The translations under genes were made by a program, and so were the position numbers. DNA of 13,557 nt from Sulfurimonas sp. (GTDB taxonomy: Bacteria > Campylobacterota > Campylobacteria > Campylobacterales > Sulfurimonadaceae), in NCBI GenBank assembly GCA_021157485.1, contig JAGGWO010000117.1:1-13557 (forward strand), read 5' to 3'. The notes beneath the pieces were generated by a model that made no database searches, was not told the DNA's origin, and saw only the letters and a program-made list of their open reading frames with translations. Below, one piece after another: positions 1-5,666 of the stretch; position 1 is the first letter of the stretch; the number at the start of each line of letters is the position of its first letter.

Positions 1-27
1 AGAAGCTTAATAGAGGAAGATATATGA
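1..27 (+). CDS. rpoA: C-terminal end of probable RNA polymerase alpha subunit (partial)
   Basis: An open frame enters from the left edge and reads RSLIEEDI before a TGA at 25-27. Its stop overlaps the ATG of rplQ at 24-26 in an ATGA arrangement, which suggests translational coupling. In almost all bacteria the gene directly before rplQ is rpoA, and a short acidic tail fits the alpha C-terminal end. Only eight residues are visible, so the identity rests on position rather than on any domain. Confidence 0.6.
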   Translation, partial: RSLIEEDI

Positions 28-374
28 GACATCGTCATGGATATCGTAAACTAGGTCGTACAAGTTCACATAGAGCTGCGTTACTTAAGAACCTTAGTAT
101 TTCGTTAATTGAACATGGTAAAATTGAAACTACTGTTATGAAAGCAAAAGAACTACGTTCTTATGTTGAAAAACTAATCACAGTTGCAACTAAGAATGAT
201 TCAAATGCTCACAGAACAGTATTTGCAGCACTTCAAAGTAAAGAAGCAACAAAAACTTTAGTAAATGAAATAGCTCCTAAGTACGTTGATCGTGCTGGTG
301 GATATACTAGAATTACTAGAACTAGAATTCGTCGTGGTGATGCTACTACTATGGCGTTTATTGAATTAGTATAA
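24..374 (+). CDS. rplQ: 50S ribosomal protein L17
   Basis: This is a protein of the large ribosomal subunit that binds 23S rRNA. The 116-residue product opens with the highly conserved [20 protein letters not shown] (residues 1-20). It continues with the [20 protein letters not shown] block (23-42) and ends with the typical [21 protein letters not shown] tail. Length matches the short bacterial form. The start is supported by GAGGAAG at 13-19 and by the 4-bp overlap with the upstream frame. It is probably the last gene of the alpha operon, since a GC-rich hairpin follows within 12 bp and the next gene is unrelated. Confidence 0.98.
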   Translation: MRHRHGYRKLGRTSSHRAALLKNLSISLIEHGKIETTVMKAKELRSYVEKLITVATKNDSNAHRTVFAALQSKEATKTLVNEIAPKYVDRAGGYTRITRTRIRRGDATTMAFIELV

Positions 375-385
375 TTCAATAACTC

Positions 386-402
386 ATTGGGCTTTGCCCA
401 AT
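386..402 (+). terminator. hairpin after rplQ, probable transcription terminator
   Basis: A perfect 7-bp stem, ATTGGGC (386-392) with GCCCAAT (396-402), closes a TTT loop 12 bp past the rplQ stop. The sequence after it is ACCCCTTC and not a clean T-tract, so it is an imperfect intrinsic terminator. It may act as an mRNA 3'-end stabiliser or need a factor. Its place between the ribosomal operon and an unrelated gene supports termination. Confidence 0.55.
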
Positions 403-455
403 ACCCCTTCAAAATTTCCACATTCTAAAATACTTAAACAAAAAAGTGAGACATA

Positions 456-1673
456 ATGAGTAATTTCGCATTTGGAACATATAGAATAACTGATCAAAAC
501 CCACAACACATTCAAGCACTTCGTGAAGCAATAGACTCTGGTATAGCTATGATAGATACATCAAGTAACTATATGGATGGTGCTGCTGAGAGAGCAATTG
601 CTCTTGCATTTAGAAACTTTGATGAAGATGTAAAACAAAATGTCGAAATAGTTAGTAAATATGGCTATATTCAGGGCTTAAATATGGAGCTTCATAAAGA
701 GCATAAATTTGAGAGTGTAGTTGAGTTTAGTGAACACTGTTTTCACTCAATAGCCCCATCATTTATGAAAAATCAACTTGAAGCTTCGCTTTCACGTTTA
801 GAAGTTAAAAAAATAGACTGTTATCTAATTCATAATCCTGAATATTATATACTTGATGCAATGAATAGAGATGCACAAAGAGATGAAGTTTTAGATGCTA
901 TGTACGATAGACTATATGATGCGTTTGTAGGACTAGAAGAAGAAGTGAAAACTGGTAGAATAGGTTCTTATGGAATAAGCTCAAATAGTTTTTCTAAAGC
1001 TAATAACGATCCTGAATTTTTACCATATGAAGATTTAATTACAATAGCAGATAGAGCTTCTGAAAGTGTTGGTAATGATACTCATAGTTTTACAACTATT
1101 CAACTTCCTATAAATATTTTAGAAACAGAGGGCCTTAAGTGCGCTTCTTGGGCAAAAGCTAATGGCTTGAGAGTTCTAGTAAATCGTCCTCTTAATGCTC
1201 AAAAGGATGGACATATGTTCAGACTTGCAGATTATGATGAGAGCACAGAGTATTATCATCATCTCAATGAGCTTCTTAATGTATGTGACAATGATGAGTT
1301 AAAGTCTATATATAATCTTTTAGAACAGCTAGATGAGAATAAACATAAATTTGGCTGGATAGGGGACTTTGATTCTTTTCTTTACGCTCAGATATTACCA
1401 CATATAAAAAGCTCTCTTGAAAATATGGATGAAGAGAATCTGGAAACTATGCTAAAATACATAGATATGTTTTTTATAGAGTATAGAAAAATGGTTGCAT
1501 ATGAGTGCTCCAAAAATACAAGAGTAGCGTTAAAAGAACAGTTTAAAGAGTGTAAAGAGAGTCTTCAAGAATGCTCTTTAAAATTTTTAATGAACAGAGA
1601 AAATGTTGATTATATACTTGTAGGGATGAGAAAACCATCCTATGTTCAAGAAGTTCTTGCTTTAAAAGCCTAA
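456..1673 (+). CDS. aldo/keto reductase family protein
   Basis: This is a probable cytoplasmic NAD(P)H-dependent oxidoreductase of the aldo/keto reductase TIM-barrel superfamily; the substrate is unknown. The 405-residue protein shows the full catalytic tetrad pattern: Asp34 in IDTSSNY, Tyr39, Lys68 in VSKYG and His126 in CYLIHNPE. It also has GSYGISSNS (about 170-178), a CASWAKANGLRVLVNRPL block and a closing NVDYILVGMRKPSYVQEVL, as in the family's cofactor-binding end. It is longer than the usual 300-340 residues. The extra length lies mainly in a charged helical stretch of about residues 245-365 between the last barrel elements. The GTGAG before the ATG supports this start. It stands alone, 82 bp past rplQ and 98 bp before the next gene. 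Confidence 0.88.
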   Translation: MSNFAFGTYRITDQNPQHIQALREAIDSGIAMIDTSSNYMDGAAERAIALAFRNFDEDVKQNVEIVSKYGYIQGLNMELHKEHKFESVVEFSEHCFHSIAPSFMKNQLEASLSRLEVKKIDCYLIHNPEYYILDAMNRDAQRDEVLDAMYDRLYDAFVGLEEEVKTGRIGSYGISSNSFSKANNDPEFLPYEDLITIADRASESVGNDTHSFTTIQLPINILETEGLKCASWAKANGLRVLVNRPLNAQKDGHMFRLADYDESTEYYHHLNELLNVCDNDELKSIYNLLEQLDENKHKFGWIGDFDSFLYAQILPHIKSSLENMDEENLETMLKYIDMFFIEYRKMVAYECSKNTRVALKEQFKECKESLQECSLKFLMNRENVDYILVGMRKPSYVQEVLALKA

Positions 1674-1697
1674 AGCAAGTAATCTAGTTAAATTTTT

Positions 1698-1748
1698 TAT
1701 GACTTGTTAAGCGATATTGTCATATTTTATGCATACTAAAAAAATATG
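1698..1748. promoter_or_regulatory. two overlapping inverted repeats upstream of the NifU-like gene
   Basis: TATGAC (1698-1703) pairs with GTCATA (1719-1724), and CATATTTT (1721-1728) pairs with AAAATATG (1741-1748). The two stems share bases 1721-1724, so both cannot form fully at once. The spacer is very AT-rich and such repeats arise easily by chance. I see no convincing -35/-10 pair. It could be an operator, an attenuator-like leader or nothing. Confidence 0.25.
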
Positions 1749-1771
1749 AACTATTAAGAAGGATATTATAA

Positions 1772-2047
1772 ATGATTCCATTTTCAGATGAAGAGTTATT
1801 AGAGCCAGTTAAAACTGTTATTGATAAAGTACGTCCATCACTTGCGCTTGATGGCGGAGATATAGATTTTATTACAGTGAAAAACTCAAAAGTATATGTA
1901 CAGTTAAAAGGTGCATGTATAGGTTGTTCAAGTAGTGGAAGTACATTAAAGTATGGGGTTGAACGCCAACTAAGAATGGATATACATCCAGAACTATGTG
2001 TTGTTAATGTTCCAGCAGGCATGGAAAATGATATCGAGAATCTATAA
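1772..2047 (+). CDS. NifU C-terminal-domain Fe-S scaffold protein
   Basis: A 91-residue stand-alone NifU C-terminal (Nfu-type) domain, expected to carry and deliver iron-sulfur clusters in the cytoplasm. The family signature is clear: RPSLALDGGDIDF (residues 21-33) followed by GACIGCSSS with Cys49 and Cys52, the CxxC that bridges a cluster between two monomers. It has no N-terminal IscU-like part, so it is a carrier rather than a full NifU. AAGAAGGA at 1756-1763 precedes the ATG with normal spacing. It starts a three-gene cluster with the TPR-like gene and murE (9-bp gap, then an 11-bp overlap). From memory the same trio occurs in C. jejuni (Cj1639-Cj1641), so the link is lineage-wide, though no functional link to cell wall synthesis is known to me. 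Confidence 0.93.
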   Translation: MIPFSDEELLEPVKTVIDKVRPSLALDGGDIDFITVKNSKVYVQLKGACIGCSSSGSTLKYGVERQLRMDIHPELCVVNVPAGMENDIENL

Positions 2048-2056
2048 AAGAGATAA

Positions 2057-2650
2057 ATGAGCACTTTAAGTAAATATAAAATATTAACACAGGCAAAAGA
2101 TAGCTTTTCAAAGGCAGATTTTAAAAATGCCCTTGAAAAGTTTGCTCAAGTTTTGCAAAACTATCCTAACTCGAAAGAGGCTTACAATGGTGTTATTCTC
2201 TCTGAGATGGCTATGAGCGGAGAGGGTGGAGCTGAAGCTCTGTTTGATTATTATGAGATTTTAAAAGAAGATGATAGAGAACAAGCTGATTTCATAATGG
2301 AAGAGATTCTTCAAAACATGGATGGTTCATTAGAAAAACTTAGTGAAGTTTTTGCTGAACCACTTCGTGATAGATTAGAGTTAGAAGATGGTATTTTATA
2401 TCAAGATTTTAAAACTATCATTGAGGGTGGAGAAAGCTTCAAAGAGACTTTTGAGAATATCATGTTTTCTACTCGCGTAATTATTACTAAAAAAGAAGAT
2501 TTTATCGATTTTTTGGATAACTTGATTGACCATGACTTTGCTGAGATGGCGTTAACATATTTAGAAAATGCTCTTAGTATCTATCCAAGTGATGAGCTTC
2601 TTCGTAAACTTCTTAAAAAACTAGCCAAGGGTAATATTAGTGAAGATTGA
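2057..2650 (+). CDS. TPR-like helical protein of unknown function
   Basis: A 197-residue protein with no signal peptide or membrane segment, so probably cytoplasmic. Residues about 13-50 (SFSKADFKNALEKFAQVLQN, then YPNSKEAYNG) read like one tetratricopeptide helix pair. Another TPR-like stretch lies near the end (MALTYLENALSIYPSDELLRK, about 165-187). The middle is strongly acidic and helical (EILKEDDREQADFIMEEILQ region), with no catalytic motif. It is a protein-interaction candidate. It starts 9 bp after the NifU-like gene with an AAGAGAT Shine-Dalgarno and its last 11 bp overlap murE, which makes co-translation likely. The same position is held by a hypothetical gene in Campylobacter. Precise function not recognised. 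Confidence 0.8.
   Translation: MSTLSKYKILTQAKDSFSKADFKNALEKFAQVLQNYPNSKEAYNGVILSEMAMSGEGGAEALFDYYEILKEDDREQADFIMEEILQNMDGSLEKLSEVFAEPLRDRLELEDGILYQDFKTIIEGGESFKETFENIMFSTRVIITKKEDFIDFLDNLIDHDFAEMALTYLENALSIYPSDELLRKLLKKLAKGNISED
2627..2631 (+). promoter_or_regulatory. Shine-Dalgarno that sets the murE GTG start
   Basis: AAGGG lies 8 bp before the GTG at 2640, inside the end of the upstream TPR-like gene. No ATG is available nearby in the murE frame, and this site supports the GTG start within the 11-bp gene overlap. Confidence 0.65.
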
Positions 2651-3932
2651 ACTACCAAACCAAGCATATAAATACGTAACTGAAAACTCACAAGAGTGTG
2701 ACCAAGAGACAGCTTTTGTTTTAACTTCTCAGAATGAAAAATATCTCCAAAACGCAAAAGATAATTCTGCTCACTCAATTATCAAAGTAGATGAGATAGC
2801 CGAACTTTTTGGAGTTAATAAAATCAAAATAGTTGGAATTACCGGAACAAACGGCAAGACTACAACTGCAAGTGCAATCTACTCGTTTTTACTTGATCTT
2901 GATTATAAAGTAGCCATGCAGGGAACTCGTGGACTCTTTATGAATGATGAAGTTGTTGAGGGTAAAACTCTTACTACACCATCTGTTTTAAATACTTATA
3001 TGCACATCTATCAGGCAGTTCAAGCTGGGTGTGAGTTTTTTATTATGGAAGTAAGCTCTCATGCTATAGTTCAAAAAAGAGTTGAAGGTTTAAATTTTGA
3101 GTTGAAAATTTTAACAAATATCACTCAAGACCATTTGGATTATCATAAAACAATAGGTGAATATATAGCTGTTAAAAATAGCTTCTTTGAAGATGAAGGT
3201 AAAAAGCTTATCAACAAAGATGAGACTCGTGCTGCGTTTAACATTAAAAATGCGTATAGCTACGGTATAGAAAATCCGTCTACATACAGACTTATGGCTT
3301 ACTCTCTCAACAATGCCTCAAGTGGAATTATTCAGCATTTTCAAGAGATTGTTCCTTTTACTGCCTCACTTCATGGATTTTTTAATCTTTATAACTTAAT
3401 GGCGGCTATTGGTGCAGTACATCTTTTAACAGGTAAGAAACTTGAAGAAGTTGCAGAGGTAGTTGATAATTTTGCCGGTGTGAGTGGTAGAATGGAACAA
3501 GTTTGTGAAGCTCCCAATGTTATAGTTGATTTCGCACATACTCCCGATGGAATGCAACAGGTTCTTAATGCTTTAAAAGAGAAAGAACTTTTGGTTGTGT
3601 TTGGTGCTGGTGGAGATAGAGATACGAGCAAAAGACCTATGATGGGAAGAATTGCAGCTTCATTAGCTAAAAAAACTTATATAACAAGTGATAATCCAAG
3701 AAATGAAGACCCTGAGTTAATAGTTGCAGATATTCTTGAGGGTATAGAAGACAGATCAAATGTTACCGTAGAGTTAAATAGAAAAAAAGCTATAGAGATG
3801 GCTTTAGATGATCAAGAAGATGAAGAGGTTGTTGTAATACTTGGCAAAGGCGATGAATCTTATCAAATTATATATGATAAGAAATTACCTTTTGATGATA
3901 GAGAGGTTGTTAGAGAACTTTTAAATATCTAA
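2640..3932 (+). CDS. murE: UDP-N-acetylmuramoyl-L-alanyl-D-glutamate--2,6-diaminopimelate ligase
   Basis: This cytoplasmic Mur ligase adds meso-diaminopimelate to UDP-MurNAc-L-Ala-D-Glu, using ATP, in peptidoglycan precursor synthesis. Visible motifs are the ATP-binding GITGTNGKTTT (residues 67-76), LTTPSVLNTY (111-120), EVSSHAI (137-143), NITQDHLDYH (160-169), and Lys179 in AVKNSFF as the likely carbamylated lysine. These are followed by SGRMEQV, VDFAHTPDG (296-304), FGAGGDRDTSKRP (321-333) and DNPR at 351-354. DNPR is the known marker of meso-DAP rather than lysine specificity. At 430 residues it is shorter than the E. coli enzyme (about 495); the N-terminal UDP-binding domain is reduced, as in other Campylobacterota MurE. 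Start is GTG with AAGGG upstream. Its stop overlaps that of the convergent outer-membrane gene by 4 bp. Confidence 0.97.
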   Translation: MKIELPNQAYKYVTENSQECDQETAFVLTSQNEKYLQNAKDNSAHSIIKVDEIAELFGVNKIKIVGITGTNGKTTTASAIYSFLLDLDYKVAMQGTRGLFMNDEVVEGKTLTTPSVLNTYMHIYQAVQAGCEFFIMEVSSHAIVQKRVEGLNFELKILTNITQDHLDYHKTIGEYIAVKNSFFEDEGKKLINKDETRAAFNIKNAYSYGIENPSTYRLMAYSLNNASSGIIQHFQEIVPFTASLHGFFNLYNLMAAIGAVHLLTGKKLEEVAEVVDNFAGVSGRMEQVCEAPNVIVDFAHTPDGMQQVLNALKEKELLVVFGAGGDRDTSKRPMMGRIAASLAKKTYITSDNPRNEDPELIVADILEGIEDRSNVTVELNRKKAIEMALDDQEDEEVVVILGKGDESYQIIYDKKLPFDDREVVRELLNI

Positions 3933-4489
3933 TATCTGATATTTATTCCTATATATCCTGTATGAGCCATAGACTTTAATGCATCTGCACTGCTTGATTG
4001 CTCAAGTCTTTGATATGATAGATATTTATAATCATAACCAAGCTCAATATCTAGATGCTCATTAATTGGAATATATGTTCCTAAACCTAAATTAAGTGAA
4101 CCATAACTTAAAGAGTCTTCGGCACCATTAACGGTAGTCTCAGTATATCCCATACCAAAACCAGCTTTTACAAATGGATTAATATATATATCAAAGTCAA
4201 ATGCTTTTATAAGTTCGACATTCATCCCATATCTTGGACCATCGGCAACAGTACCGTTTATATCTAATAATTTTTCTGAATTATCTATATAATCTACTGA
4301 GAACTCGATAGCATATGCTTCTCTATCGCCATAGCCTACTTTTATTCTAGCCATATTAGCTGAGATTGAAGTGCTATCTGTATCATTGAGAGTTTCATTG
4401 TAAACTCCTCCGCCGACACCCATATAAATTTTTGCATCAGAGTATAAAATAGATGTCAATAGCAGTGAAAATAGTATAATTTTTTTCAA
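3929..4489 (-). CDS. small outer-membrane beta-barrel protein
   Basis: A 186-residue exported protein with a clear signal peptide (MKKIILFSLLLTSILYSDA, likely cut after Ala19). Next come alternating hydrophobic/polar strands rich in Gly, Tyr and aromatic residues (YMGVGGGVY, AFDFDIYINPFVKAGFGMGY, LNLGLGTYIPI, DIELGYDYKY). It ends GYIGINIRY, with the terminal aromatic residue typical of BAM-assembled barrels. Size fits an eight-strand OmpA/OmpX-like or OmpW-like barrel; there is no peptidoglycan-binding domain. The start is a TTG at 4487-4489 with AGGA six bases upstream, and the signal peptide begins right there. A strong -10 (TATAAT) lies at 4514-4519. Role unknown; it breaks a gene block that is continuous in Campylobacter. 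It is not a porin by size. Confidence 0.82.
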   Translation of the reverse strand: MKKIILFSLLLTSILYSDAKIYMGVGGGVYNETLNDTDSTSISANMARIKVGYGDREAYAIEFSVDYIDNSEKLLDINGTVADGPRYGMNVELIKAFDFDIYINPFVKAGFGMGYTETTVNGAEDSLSYGSLNLGLGTYIPINEHLDIELGYDYKYLSYQRLEQSSSADALKSMAHTGYIGINIRY

Positions 4490-4495
4490 ATTTTG

Positions 4496-4499
4496 TCCT
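4496..4499 (-). promoter_or_regulatory. Shine-Dalgarno for the TTG start of the outer-membrane gene
   Basis: On the minus strand AGGA stands six bases before TTG (4487-4489). No in-frame ATG or GTG gives a complete signal peptide, so this site decides the unusual TTG start. Confidence 0.6.
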
Positions 4500-4513
4500 A
4501 ATAGTTTTTTGGA

Positions 4514-4519
4514 ATTATA
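4514..4519 (-). promoter_or_regulatory. -10 element of the outer-membrane gene promoter
   Basis: The minus strand reads AAGCTATAAT, a perfect TATAAT preceded by GC and a T/A-rich tract. This matches the Campylobacterota sigma-70 pattern (T-rich tract, then GnTATAAT) in which no strong -35 is needed. The predicted start of transcription lies about 20 bp before the TTG. Confidence 0.65.
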
Positions 4520-4571
4520 GCTTAAAAATCTAAACTTATTTTGGCTAATTAGAATAAAAGGGTATATTTTT

Positions 4572-4579
4572 GTTATAAT
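4572..4579 (+). promoter_or_regulatory. extended -10 promoter of the ferredoxin-to-tkt gene run
   Basis: TGTTATAAT (4571-4579) is an exact TGnTATAAT extended -10, about 26 bp before the ATG at 4605, with AAGGA at 4592-4596 as Shine-Dalgarno. The expected -35 place (4551-4556, AGAATA) is poor, as usual in this phylum. It is back to back with the outer-membrane gene promoter and is the only obvious promoter for the plus-strand run ending at 9626. Confidence 0.7.
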
Positions 4580-4604
4580 TGCGAAAAAATTAAGGACTAT
4601 TTTA

Positions 4605-4979
4605 ATGGGAATCCCTCAACCGGCTTTTTATATATTCAAATGTGAGCAATCGTCTCCTCCAGGTATGCCAAAACCATCGTGTGTAACACCACAAACTCAA
4701 GATCTTTTTCAACACTTAGCGACTAAGTTAATGCAAGAGGGAGTAATGGGCACAGTTCAACCAATTCGTACTTCATGCATGAATAGATGTTCTTCAGGTC
4801 CAGTTATGTTAGTTGAACCAGGTCATACTATGTATGTTGGACTTACAAAAGACAAAATTGACAGAATAGTTGCAGAGCATATAATCGGTGGAAAAGTAGT
4901 TGATGAGTTTGTTATCGATGCTGAGGAGTGGGATGAAGCAATTTCTCCTGCCGATATGCGTAAGCAGATGGGAAAATAG
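4605..4979 (+). CDS. thioredoxin-like [2Fe-2S] ferredoxin
   Basis: A 124-residue cytoplasmic electron-transfer or sensor protein with the thioredoxin-like 2Fe-2S fold found in the Aquifex/Shethna-type ferredoxin and in NuoE. The four likely cluster ligands are Cys13, Cys26, Cys58 and Cys62, so the spacing is C-x12-C ... C-x3-C, the same as I recall for the Aquifex aeolicus protein. [24 protein letters not shown] (57-72) and MYVGLT fit the family. The tail from about residue 100 ([20 protein letters not shown]) is an added charged helix. It leads a run with panD, 8 bp downstream. A partner enzyme is not evident in the window, so its electron donor and acceptor are unknown. Confidence 0.88.
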   Translation: MGIPQPAFYIFKCEQSSPPGMPKPSCVTPQTQDLFQHLATKLMQEGVMGTVQPIRTSCMNRCSSGPVMLVEPGHTMYVGLTKDKIDRIVAEHIIGGKVVDEFVIDAEEWDEAISPADMRKQMGK

Positions 4980-4987
4980 GAAAGAAT

Positions 4988-5353
4988 ATGTTAATTGATA
5001 TGTTGTACAGCAAAATTCATCGTGCTACTGTTACAGATGCTAACTTAAATTATGTTGGCTCTATTACAATAGATGAGGAGCTTTTAGAAGCTGCGAAGAT
5101 GAGAGTTGGACAAAAAGTTGAGATTTTAAATGTCAACAATGGTGAACGCTTTAGTACTTACATTATTTTAGGTGAGCGTGGAAAACGTGACATCTGTCTC
5201 AATGGTGCAGCAGCACGTAAAGTTCACCCAGGTGATAAAGTAATTATAGTTGCATACGCGACTTATGATGAAAAAGAGCTAGAGAATTACCAGCCAAAAG
5301 TTGTAATTCTTGATGAGAAAAATGATATCGAAACTATAGCGGATAGTATCTAG
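4988..5353 (+). CDS. panD: aspartate 1-decarboxylase (pro-enzyme)
   Basis: The enzyme decarboxylates L-aspartate to beta-alanine for pantothenate and CoA synthesis in the cytoplasm. It is a pyruvoyl enzyme made by self-cleavage: Gly24-Ser25 in NYVGS (21-25) stands exactly where E. coli PanD is cut, and Ser25 becomes the pyruvoyl group. Lys9 (KIHRATVT), Arg53 and Tyr57 (NGERFSTY) and [13 protein letters not shown] (71-83) are conserved. Length, 121 residues, is close to the family's 115-130. The ATG at 4988 keeps the alignment with E. coli from residue 1 and has AGGAAAG at 4978-4984. No panB or panC is adjacent; it sits between the ferredoxin gene and ybaB. Confidence 0.96.
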   Translation: MLIDMLYSKIHRATVTDANLNYVGSITIDEELLEAAKMRVGQKVEILNVNNGERFSTYIILGERGKRDICLNGAAARKVHPGDKVIIVAYATYDEKELENYQPKVVILDEKNDIETIADSI

Positions 5354-5357
5354 TATT

Positions 5358-5666
5358 ATGTTTTCAAACATGGGCGATATGAGTAAAATGCTTGAGGGGA
5401 TGCAAGAAAACGCAGCCAAACTTCAAACTGAACTAGCGTCCAAAACTTTTAGTGTCAAAACTGGTGGTGGAATGATAGAGCTTAGTGTTAATGGTGCAGG
5501 TGAAGTGATTGATTTAAATATTGATGATGAACTGTTGTCTGACAAAGAGTCTCTACAAATTCTTCTCATTGGTGCAATGAATGATATAAATAAAATGGTT
5601 CAACAAAATCAGCAAAGTAGCGCTATGGGTATGCTGGGCGGAATGAACGCATTTGGAGGTCAGTAA
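5358..5666 (+). CDS. ybaB: YbaB/EbfC family nucleoid-associated protein
   Basis: A 102-residue dimeric DNA-binding protein of the YbaB/EbfC family, thought to associate with the nucleoid. Features are a methionine-rich N-terminal helix (MSKMLEGMQENAAKLQTELA, 8-27), the conserved strand core TGGGMIELSVNGAGEVIDL (35-53) and a long C-terminal helix (LLIGAMNDINKMVQQ, 69-83) with a Met/Gly-rich tail. In many bacteria it lies next to dnaX and recR; here it lies between panD and a PDZ protein. From memory it has the same downstream neighbours in C. jejuni. Shine-Dalgarno is weak and it starts 4 bp after panD, so it may rely on coupling. The PDZ gene begins right after its stop. Confidence 0.93.
   Translation: MFSNMGDMSKMLEGMQENAAKLQTELASKTFSVKTGGGMIELSVNGAGEVIDLNIDDELLSDKESLQILLIGAMNDINKMVQQNQQSSAMGMLGGMNAFGGQ
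5655..5659 (+). promoter_or_regulatory. Shine-Dalgarno that sets the GTG start of the PDZ gene
   Basis: GGAGG, inside the last codons of ybaB, lies 7 bp before the GTG at 5667, which directly follows the ybaB TAA. The match is strong and supports the GTG and the signal peptide that starts there. Confidence 0.7.

Noticed and set aside
233..421. Minus-strand open frame opposite the end of rplQ
   Set aside because: It is antisense to a conserved ribosomal gene and runs through the probable terminator hairpin; no family features.
1720..2064. Minus-strand open frame of 114 codons opposite the NifU-like gene
   Set aside because: It lies antisense to a clear NifU-domain gene, is rich in Ser/Ile as expected for a shadow frame, and shows no recognisable motif.
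3389..3631. Minus-strand open frame inside murE
   Set aside because: It is antisense to the conserved MurE core; Ser/Thr/Pro-rich composition is that of a shadow frame.
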